Shown here: piece by piece, positions 60,801 to 64,000 of the stretch
Numbering within the stretch: position 1 is the stretch's first letter
Layout of the letters: each line of letters begins with the position of its first letter
From: Valencia hispanica
Lineage: Eukaryota > Chordata > Actinopteri > Cyprinodontiformes > Valenciidae
DNA: 64,000 nt
Direction of reading: 5' to 3'
NCBI GenBank assembly: GCA_963556495.2
Contig: OY747711.1
Location: 31,324,914-31,388,913 of the forward strand
Program-made: the position numbers and the translations under genes
Notes under the pieces: model-generated
The model's database searches: none
The model's input: the letters and a program-made list of their open reading frames with translations, nothing else
Told to the model about the DNA's origin: nothing

Positions 60801-62292
60801 AACACAATTTTCTTTATGTAAAAAAGGGAGAGCTGTGTGTGATGGGTGAAAAGCAGATTTATATGAAGCGCCGGCCTGGCAACCGCTGCATGTTGGCTCA
60901 AGATTATTCCAGGATCTACTCCTCAGAGCCATGCCTCTGCACAGCCTATGATTTCGAATGGTGATGACTGCTCATTTTGCACTTCTCTTATTGTGCCCAA
61001 ATGGGACTATAAAGTATATGTTTTTAATAACATTTTGTCCAAGCAGGTCCTCATCACCGAGCATGTTATTGTATGTAATTAAGCTGCTTGTTGACATTTA
61101 ACATACAAAAACTAAAGTATTAGCTTGGAAAACAGTTTCAACATTTTTTCAACCTCTAAAAACATGTTTCAATACCATGTTAAACATGTTTTAATATTCA
61201 TAGTACATCACACATGTACAGCAATGTGACTCTAATTATAGCTTGAAAAATTTAGATCGAGTTTAGAACTTTCATCATAATTTTCTCATTTGCATAATGT
61301 CAAATGACTTATTAGAATTCAATTAATAATAAATCTTTAAATGAATTTTAAATATATTTTATTCGTCCATCTGAAATTCACTTTGATCTTGCTTGTCAGA
61401 CAATCATGTCTCTAGTTAAGATCTTAAAATATTCCATGAAGCTCTAACTGCAGAAAATCTCCCTCACTACAAAAGCTTGTAGATTATTTTAAGTAGCAGT
61501 GTTTATTGCATGAAGTGATGCATTTTCTTTTTTTATTATTTTGGCAGTGACTATGGGTGGGAGCGCCAGGCGGATGGGAAGTGCTCTCCTGCTTTTTGGT
61601 TTAATCCAAATGGTGTGGCTAAAAGCTGCAGCACCAGCCAAAGCTTCCTTAACAGCACAGGGTAAGTGGGCCCCAATGTTAAATTCCACAGCAAACATTA
61701 TTATTCAATCTCATCTTGTTTTACGAGCTGTCTGGAATGAAAACAGAAAATCATAGTTTACCACCAAGATGGCTGAAAAGAAAGGCCAAGGGAGCTAAAA
61801 AAGGGTATTACATCTTGTGTATCATTTCCTTTAAGATAAATTAACCAAGCAAGCAACCGCACACTTTAAAGTGACAGTTTTATGAACACTCAAAATAATG
61901 CAAGCTAAATAATTCTACTGTTGAAAGATTGCTATTGTTTTACTACAAAAAGGGTAAAAAATATAAGGACTTGTGTATGGATGTGACTCCTCCAGGAATA
62001 TGAGTGAAAAGTGCAGCGTGCACATCATTGTCAGATGATCCAAGTATTCATTTAAGCTATACACTATAAGTACTGGCTAAATATATGATGCTTGCTTCTT
62101 TTTTACTTTTTGCTTGAAAGGTATCGTAAGGTTTTGTCCAATAACTGTAAGGAGAGAGGAAGAAATATGTACTCCCCAAAGAGAGTGGCATGTCATTCCA
62201 GAGCACCCCAGGGCCTGCATCTGTCCACCAGCCACGGAGAGCTCAGTGCTGCCATTGGAAACAATGTTACTTTTATGATCCACCTTGATAAT
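33817..62292 (+). CDS. sorcs3: SorCS-family VPS10-domain receptor, 17 internal exons (partial gene)
   Basis: Seventeen exons at 33817-33884, 37462-37561, 40363-40521, 40633-40706, 41561-41625, 47255-47373, 50935-51024, 51214-51393, 52531-52677, 53567-53669, 56513-56589, 56706-56797, 57593-57700, 60599-60716, 60827-60960, 61548-61661 and 62121-62292 join in frame to 640 codons without a stop. All introns are GT-AG. The product is a type I membrane sorting receptor of the sortilin family, whose members bind propeptides and neurotrophin-pathway ligands and act in trafficking, mainly in neurons. Visible parts are Asp-box repeats of the VPS10 propeller and a complete 10CC module. Paralogue choice: the first exon reads [10 protein letters not shown] as in SorCS1/3, unlike SorCS2. 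[23 protein letters not shown] and DYQTW favour SorCS3, while [15 protein letters not shown] and TSDAGN look SorCS1-like. The symbol is therefore provisional. Signal peptide, propeptide, PKD, transmembrane and tail exons are outside the window. Confidence 0.85.
33885..35990. other. Intron a-b, first part, no element recognised
   Basis: Intronic sequence of the SorCS gene without recognised repeats or exons. Confidence 0.5.
35993..36200. mobile_element. ~0.2-kb MITE in intron a-b
   Basis: The ends agcctgtttcag and gaaacaggct are inverted copies. The interior is GC-richer than the flanks. Its target duplication is unclear. Confidence 0.5.
36201..37461. other. Intron a-b, last part, no element recognised
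   Basis: Intronic sequence without recognised structure. Confidence 0.45.
37462..37561 (+). CDS. sorcs3: SorCS exon b (100 nt), VPS10 propeller
   Basis: Acceptor tgctcag, donor gtcagc. It completes the split Arg codon and adds 33 codons, ending in phase 0. The peptide includes the Asp-box-like [11 protein letters not shown] and [12 protein letters not shown], both strongly SorCS-like. A Tc1-type element starts only about 40 bp after the exon end, so the downstream intron begins almost at once with transposon sequence. Confidence 0.95.
38697..40080 (+). mobile_element. Second Tc1 nested in the outer Tc1
   Basis: Inverted ends share aaaagtatt and cttggatgttt. Broken transposase text includes [16 protein letters not shown], then [20 protein letters not shown] and a decayed LEWPSQ-type region. 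It carries its own insertion at about 39,540-39,715. Confidence 0.65.
39540..39715. mobile_element. Small foldback MITE nested third-deep
   Basis: The left (atattcttaacagtttaaat, then aaggcaactgga) and right (tccagttgcctt, then aagaatat) parts are inverted copies. A 22-bp palindrome, cttctgcagttcttc and its complement, lies inside. It interrupts the nested Tc1 coding relic. Confidence 0.6.
40363..40521 (+). CDS. sorcs3: SorCS exon c (159 nt), VPS10 propeller with Asp box
   Basis: Acceptor caccatag, donor gtacat. It has exactly 53 codons, phase 0 at both ends. The peptide carries MLSDPEVES, the Asp box [11 protein letters not shown] and [17 protein letters not shown], all typical of SorCS propeller blades. 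The reading frame starts at ATA TTG just before an internal ATG, which is not a translation start. The intron to the next exon is only 111 bp. Confidence 0.95.
40633..40706 (+). CDS. sorcs3: SorCS exon d (74 nt), Asp-box blade
   Basis: Acceptor cttgcag, donor gtataa. It has 24 codons plus two bases of a Trp codon. [16 protein letters not shown] is a classic Asp-box hairpin (S-x-D-x-G-x-x-W). The residues after LYSS match the SorCS3 pattern (MDFG) better than SorCS1. RFYW at the end continues into the next exon. Confidence 0.95.
40707..41560. other. Intron d-e, no element recognised
   Basis: Intronic sequence. Open frames on both strands have no family resemblance. Confidence 0.5.
41561..41625 (+). 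CDS. sorcs3: SorCS exon e (65 nt), VPS10 propeller
   Basis: Acceptor ttctctcaag, donor gtgagt. It completes the split Trp codon and encodes [17 protein letters not shown] followed by IAKG, leaving one base of an Arg codon. This matches the SorCS segment after RFYW. The following intron of about 5.6 kb carries a hAT element and a LINE. Confidence 0.93.
42198..43037. mobile_element. hAT-type element in intron e-f
   Basis: 840 bp with inverted ends cagaggttgcg and cagaggtcgca. The flanking 8-mers gttagacc (42190-42197) and ggtagacc (43038-43045) match at 7 of 8. No transposase is readable. A 69-residue frame on the minus strand is unassigned. Confidence 0.7.
43046..44338. other. Intron e-f, middle part
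   Basis: No exon seen. A short stretch near 44,160-44,275 (CATCTTGAGATGCTGTGGCA) could be a Tc1 relic but is too decayed to call. Confidence 0.4.
44354..44372. repeat. (CATC)n, LINE 3' tail
   Basis: Four to five copies of the tetranucleotide directly between the left target duplication and the LINE body. Confidence 0.9.
44383..46362 (-). pseudogene. LINE reverse transcriptase, one frameshift
   Basis: The upstream frame (to 45,648) reads through an N-terminal RT block, [15 protein letters not shown], and [12 protein letters not shown] to CSNYRG. The frame then shifts near 45,660 into a 431-codon frame beginning at [11 protein letters not shown], with FVDLEKAFD at residues 71-79, RQGCPLSP at 131-138 and the catalytic FADD at 170-173. 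Thumb/connection blocks ([20 protein letters not shown]) and a basic C-terminus ([15 protein letters not shown]) follow. The catalytic aspartates are intact. The first few codons of the open frame come from the target duplication. Long open frames on the opposite strand are shadows. Confidence 0.92.
46378..47254. other. Intron e-f, last part, no element recognised
   Basis: AT-rich intronic sequence. Confidence 0.45.
47255..47373 (+). CDS. sorcs3: SorCS exon f (119 nt), propeller disulphide segment
   Basis: Acceptor cctttcag, donor gtttgc. It completes the Arg codon, then adds 39 codons ending in phase 0. KCRAHRC holds the paired cysteines that correspond to the C-x5-C segment of other SorCS propellers. 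It closes with [12 protein letters not shown], close to SorCS3. The stretch between these motifs is less conserved with the SorCS sequences I can recall. Confidence 0.94.
47374..49183. other. Intron f-g, first part, no element recognised
   Basis: Intronic sequence with no exon or transposon signature identified. Confidence 0.45.
49184..49826 (-). repeat. LTR-like dispersed repeat, minus orientation
   Basis: Bounded by tgtaacatagg and ggatcataaca (TG...CA type ends). On the minus strand it has a TATA-like tatataaactcat and a C-run of 10 (49,582-49,591 as G). Flanking bases (ttttt versus gtttt) match only four of five. Organisation resembles the repeat at 9.75 kb, in opposite orientation. No coding content. 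Confidence 0.45.
49827..50500. other. Intron f-g, no element recognised
   Basis: AT-rich intronic sequence. Confidence 0.45.
50500..50770. mobile_element. Non-coding Tc1 fossil fragment
   Basis: Contains ggctttacaaaagtattc and cacagcctgatgctgccacc, hallmarks of non-coding Tc1 derivatives in teleosts. One end only. Confidence 0.6.
50935..51024 (+). CDS. sorcs3: SorCS exon g (90 nt), propeller
   Basis: Acceptor ctacaaag, donor gtaacc. It has thirty codons, phase 0 at both ends. The peptide contains [16 protein letters not shown] and [10 protein letters not shown]. The family usually has Ser or Ala where this gene has Cys in KYC, so the copy has an extra propeller cysteine. The acceptor has only a weak pyrimidine tract. 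Confidence 0.94.
51214..51393 (+). CDS. sorcs3: SorCS exon h (180 nt), propeller
   Basis: Acceptor tgctacag, donor gtttgt. It has sixty codons, phase 0 at both ends. It carries the most conserved stretch in the window, [19 protein letters not shown], followed by a potential N-glycosylation site (NNT) in [13 protein letters not shown] and by [11 protein letters not shown] and [16 protein letters not shown] matches SorCS3 more closely than the SorCS1 form. Confidence 0.96.
51690..52292. mobile_element. Non-coding Tc1 fossil in intron h-i
   Basis: The left part (gagatagaccaatgcaaag) and the right part (gcactactttgtgttggtct) are inverted relatives. The middle includes gtctggggtattgttttatt and cctaacccggctttt, as in the non-coding Tc1 family also seen at 21.2-21.9 kb. 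Confidence 0.65.
52531..52677 (+). CDS. sorcs3: SorCS exon i (147 nt), Asp-box blade
   Basis: Acceptor tctttgcag, donor gtaagt. It has forty-nine codons, phase 0 at both ends. [19 protein letters not shown] and [15 protein letters not shown] contain a degenerate Asp box. It ends in LHCIL, whose Cys probably pairs with PFC in the next exon. This exon resembles SorCS1 (FITYNKG) more than SorCS3 (YITYNKG). Confidence 0.95.
52678..53566. other. Intron i-j, no element recognised
   Basis: Intronic sequence. Short C-rich run near 53,170. Confidence 0.5.
53567..53669 (+). CDS. sorcs3: SorCS exon j (103 nt), propeller
   Basis: Acceptor gttgacag, donor gtacag. It has thirty-four codons plus one base of a Gly codon. 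[19 protein letters not shown] is a strong SorCS-family signature. It is followed by a conserved T-x-P-G-I-I-V-A-T end. PFCSLHLHL is the SorCS3 form and SENPYTSG the SorCS1 form, illustrating the mixed paralogue signal. Confidence 0.95.
54585..56153 (+). mobile_element. Tc1 transposon nested in older Tc1
   Basis: 1,569 bp bounded by TA at 54583-54584 and 56154-56155. The terminus is cagtggcttgcaaaagtatt, with ~210-bp inverted repeats of high identity (about 95% by eye). It carries a full-length but broken + strand transposase. Confidence 0.92.
54954..55936 (+). pseudogene. Tc1 transposase, one frameshift and paired stops
   Basis: Starts at ATG 54954. The N-terminal helix-turn-helix ([20 protein letters not shown]) and a GRP-type linker (RQGRPPKL) are intact, followed by LWSDETK with the first catalytic Asp. 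A deletion near 55,400 shifts the frame into VWRKTNT-like and [17 protein letters not shown] text. At 55637-55642 two adjacent stops (TAA TAG) replace two codons, normally Gln-Gln, immediately before the second catalytic Asp ([12 protein letters not shown]). The last frame has NPIENLW and ends AAKGGSTKY. Non-functional. Confidence 0.9.
56513..56589 (+). CDS. sorcs3: SorCS exon k (77 nt), Asp-box blade
   Basis: Acceptor gaactcag, donor gtaaga. It completes the Gly codon and adds 25 codons ending in phase 0. The peptide is [14 protein letters not shown] followed by the Asp box [11 protein letters not shown]. The acceptor lies about 25 bp downstream of the right end of an old Tc1 fossil, so transposon sequence lies where a branch point would be expected. 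Confidence 0.95.
56706..56797 (+). CDS. sorcs3: SorCS exon l (92 nt), propeller
   Basis: Acceptor gaattcag, donor gtaggt, only 116 bp after exon k. It has thirty codons plus two bases of a Trp codon. [20 protein letters not shown] is the SorCS3 version of this segment (SorCS1 has FEEEHS at the same place). ATPIRQLW follows and runs into the next exon. Confidence 0.95.
56798..57592. other. Intron l-m, no element recognised
   Basis: Intronic sequence without recognised structure. Confidence 0.5.
57593..57700 (+). CDS. sorcs3: SorCS exon m (108 nt), last Asp-box blade
   Basis: Acceptor gttatgcag, donor gtaagc. It completes Trp, then reads [20 protein letters not shown] and [16 protein letters not shown], leaving two bases of a Thr codon. 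ISLDEGKKW is an Asp box. This closes most of the VPS10 propeller before the 10CC module. Confidence 0.94.
57810..57905. repeat. Tc1 terminal-repeat relic
   Basis: cactgatcagccataacatt closely resembles the terminus of another teleost Tc1 family. No opposite end or coding part is present nearby. Confidence 0.4.
58135..59163 (+). mobile_element. Decayed Tc1 in intron m-n
   Basis: Inverted ends (ttgctatgaaaagtatttat and gtgaatatttttgcaag) flank heavily broken transposase text recognisable from about 58,480: ggtcagatgagaccaaag, then a GGG-x-IML-like block, then gaatggcccagttgtagtcc. Many stops and deletions. Confidence 0.7.
59233..59975. mobile_element. hAT MITE with exact 8-bp duplication
   Basis: 743 bp with inverted ends cagtgtttctcaaactt and agtttgagaaacactg. 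The exact 8-bp duplication is ggttagag at 59225-59232 and 59976-59983. No coding capacity. Confidence 0.9.
60141..60352. repeat. SINE-like repeat
   Basis: Contains gtgtgagtgaatgggtgaat and gcgctacacaaatgcaagcc followed by atttaccat, the hallmark 3' part of a very common teleost short interspersed repeat. Family name not assigned. Confidence 0.6.
60599..60716 (+). CDS. sorcs3: SorCS exon n (118 nt), start of 10CC module
   Basis: Acceptor cgtcttacag, donor gtaata. It completes Thr and adds 39 codons ending in phase 0. [19 protein letters not shown] precedes LFSRRC, the first cysteine of the 10CC module, then [10 protein letters not shown]. The 2.9-kb intron before it carries a Tc1 relic, a hAT MITE and a SINE-like repeat. 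Confidence 0.95.
60827..60960 (+). CDS. sorcs3: SorCS exon o (134 nt), 10CC module
   Basis: It follows exon n after 110 bp. The acceptor is weak (gtaaaaaag), with the pyrimidine run interrupted by adenines. Homology and frame fix the start at GGA GAG. It has forty-four codons plus TG of a Cys codon; donor gtgatg. [20 protein letters not shown] is followed by cysteines 3-6 of the module (GNRC, EPC, LC, and FEC completed by the next exon). Confidence 0.93.
60961..61547. other. Intron o-p, no element recognised
   Basis: AT-rich intronic sequence. Confidence 0.5.
61548..61661 (+). CDS. sorcs3: SorCS exon p (114 nt), 10CC module
   Basis: Acceptor tttggcag, donor gtaagt. Its first base completes the sixth cysteine. 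[12 protein letters not shown] and [15 protein letters not shown] supply cysteines 7 and 8, and SQSFLNSTG ends with a potential N-glycosylation site. It leaves two bases of a Gly codon. Confidence 0.95.
61662..62120. other. Intron p-q, no element recognised
   Basis: AT-rich intronic sequence. Confidence 0.5.
62121..62292 (+). CDS. sorcs3: SorCS exon q (172 nt), end of 10CC module, approach to PKD
   Basis: Acceptor gcttgaaag, donor gtaagt. It completes Gly, then 57 codons ending in phase 0. YRKVLSNNC holds cysteine 9 and KRVAC cysteine 10. APQGLHLST and a possible glycosylation site in GNNVTF lead towards the PKD domain, which must be encoded right of the window. Confidence 0.94.
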
Positions 62293-62744
62293 GTAAGTCA
62301 TAATTTTGCATTATTTGTGATTCAATACAAACGTGTTAATTGCTATGAGATGATTAGTTAACTACAGTATGTTTATTAGAGCAGTGATTCTATAGACATA
62401 GTCTTAAATGCATGCAACAGAATAGCATGCATTTATGTTAAAAGGAAAAACCACGTTAGTATGCTAATATTTGACAATCTTTTACTTAAATTCTGGGATC
62501 GTAGTGACTTGAATGAAGTGGTTGTCAAGATGTTTGTAATCATATAGAAGGGAGAAGATATTCAGAGGTATTGACTTGCTTTTTCATATATTTGTTTATA
62601 AAGTGTCAAGATAACATTACTAACTAGAACCCCCTTTTCTCTTGCAAAATTTAATGAGAATCTGGTATTTTCGTTAGGTAAATGTGTATTTTTTTAGCTT
62701 AAGGATAAAAAGACATCCTAAATCTCAGCTCTGGGGAACTCCAC
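62293..62744. other. Intron after exon q, first part
   Basis: AT-rich intronic sequence. The next coding exon lies beyond the window. Confidence 0.5.
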
Positions 62745-63981
62745 CAGTCTACATTATCTTTTACAAAATGCAAAGTAAGCAAACAAAAGAAAAATGTAAA
62801 TCAAATCAATACTTGGTGTTAATACCTTTTGCCTTCAAATCAGCATCAATACTTTTAGGTACACTTGCACAAAGTCAGGGATTTTGTAGGATTATAGTCA
62901 GGTGTAAGATTTCAAAGCAGACTGTGGTTTCAAGATGTGCTGTTCAAGGTCTTTTAAAGTAGCACAAATAAATGGGCAGCGTTGAGGATTGTAGACCCAG
63001 TGGTCGGCCAAAGAAACTTAGTGCAGCAGATGAAAGACACATCAAGCTTATTAGCCTTCAAAATTGTAAGAGGTCTAGCAGTGCCATCAGCTTGGAACCA
63101 TTGGGACCCAGGTACACCCATTTACTGTCTGGAGAGGTCTGGCCAGATGTGGTCTTCATGGAAGAGTTGCAAACAAAAATCCATACCACCGATGTGGAAA
63201 CAAAACGAACTAACTCAAGTGTACACAAAAACATAGGGACTGGGGTGAAGAACAATGGCATCAGGTGCTCTGGACTGATGAGTCAAAATTTGAAATATTT
63301 GGCTGTAGCAGAAGGCAGTTTGTTCGATGAAGGGCTAGAAAGCGGTACAATAATGAGTCTCTGGAGGCAACAGTGAAGCATTATGGAGGTTCCTTTAATG
63401 TTTGGGGCTGCATTTCTGCAAATGGAGTTGGAGATTTGGTCAGGATAAATGATGTTCTCAATGCTGAGAAATACAGACAGATATTTATCCATCATGCAAT
63501 ACCATCAGAGAGGTGTATGACTGACACCAAAACAGCCAGAGTCATTAAGAACTATCTTCAGCGTAAAGAGGAAAAAGAAATCCTGGAAGTGACGGTATGA
63601 CCTGCACAGAGCCCTGATCTCAACATCATTGTGTGTACCTGGGATTACATGAAGAGACAGAAGGATGTGAAGAAGCCTACATCCACAGAAGATCTGTGCT
63701 TAGTTCTCCAAGATGTTTGGAGCAGCCTACCAACCGAGTTCCTTCAAAAACTGTGTTTTTCAAGATAAATCAATTCTTTCAAGTGCACCTTGAAGAACTG
63801 ATGCTGTTTTGAAGGCAAAGGGTGGCCACACAAAATATTGATTTGAGTTAGATTTATCTTTTTTTCGTTCATTGCTTTTTGTTGATTGATGGAAATAAAT
63901 GGCTAACACTTCCATTTTTGAAAGCCTTCTGTGTGTACAGCATTTTTTCCCACCTGTCTAAAACTTCTGCACGGTATTGTT
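62745..63981 (+). mobile_element. Decayed Tc1 at right edge
   Basis: The left flank (caatacttggtgttaatacc) and the right end (aaaacttctgcacggtattg) are typical of one teleost Tc1 family. Broken transposase: DCRPSGRPKKLSAADERHIK, then LMSQNLKYLAVAEG in another frame, then GGSFNVWGCISANGVGDLVR and PAQSPDLNII. About 30 nt that should encode the second catalytic Asp (the DNDPKH box) appear deleted near 63,525. Confidence 0.8.
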
Positions 63982-63982
63982 T

Positions 63983-64000
63983 ACAGTGGGGTAAAAAAAA
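63983..64000. mobile_element. Possible start of another Tc1, cut by window end
   Basis: tacagtggggtaaaaaaaa resembles the terminus of the Tc1 family whose truncated copy lies at 31.3-32.3 kb. Too short to be sure. Confidence 0.3.

Noticed and set aside
33817..62292. Assignment to SorCS2
   Set aside because: The [10 protein letters not shown]...TESSLWRSTDYG region and IFDEEYN follow the SorCS1/SorCS3 pattern. SorCS2 differs clearly at these places as far as I recall.
1..64000. A new defence, biosynthetic or other multi-gene system
   Set aside because: Everything with coding character is either the SorCS gene or a recognised transposon relic; no cluster of unexplained genes is present.

Overview
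The window looks like nuclear DNA from a ray-finned (teleost) fish. It is AT-rich and intron-rich, with one conserved vertebrate gene in a dense background of Tc1/mariner, hAT, foldback and non-LTR elements of kinds typical of teleost genomes. There is no bacterial, viral or plasmid organisation. I could not identify the species.

The only host gene I can support is on the + strand, from 33,817 to 62,292: 17 consecutive internal exons of a SorCS-family receptor (sortilin-related, VPS10-domain). The exons join with compatible phases into 1,920 nt (640 codons) with no stop. They cover most of the ten-bladed VPS10 beta-propeller (Asp-box motifs), the whole ten-cysteine 10CC module and the approach to the PKD domain. 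The first exons lie left of the window. The PKD, leucine-rich, transmembrane and cytoplasmic exons lie to the right. The protein belongs to the SorCS1/SorCS3 type and not SorCS2. More discriminating residues favour SorCS3, but several are SorCS1-like, so a diverged teleost duplicate is possible.

From 1 to 33,816 there is no recognisable exon. This is probably a long early intron of the same gene. It holds a GC-rich block of unknown identity (7,960-8,680), an LTR-like repeat (9.76-10.36 kb), two deletion derivatives of BED-finger hAT elements (10.8-11.5 and 12.45-13.6 kb), a MITE (14.0-14.7 kb), and a large nest at 14.7-23.6 kb. In that nest a non-coding Tc1 fossil was split by a 6.36-kb hAT-type insertion with an 8-bp target duplication, and the insertion itself contains two large inverted-repeat (foldback) structures. 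Directly beside it lies a young Tc1 (21,952-23,562) with ~97% identical 200-bp terminal repeats and a transposase broken by one frameshift. A decayed LINE (25.8-26.8 kb), a MITE (27.2-28.1 kb) and more Tc1 relics follow.

Within the gene, transposons fill the introns. The intron before the third exon is almost entirely a three-deep Tc1 nest (37.6-40.3 kb). A hAT element (42.2-43.0 kb) and a 2.0-kb antisense 5'-truncated LINE with a 15-bp target duplication (44.35-46.36 kb) occupy a later intron. A Tc1 inside an older Tc1 (54.0-56.5 kb) ends about 25 bp before a splice acceptor. Another Tc1 relic, a hAT MITE with an exact 8-bp duplication (59.2-60.0 kb), a SINE-like repeat and a Tc1 fossil at the right edge complete the picture.

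I found no tRNA or rRNA gene, no CRISPR array and no previously undescribed gene system. The most unusual structures are the nested hAT/foldback complex at 14.8-21.2 kb and the 1.1-kb palindrome inside it. Repeat-family assignments rest on sequence recognition from memory and on terminal repeats and target duplications visible in the window, not on a database search.
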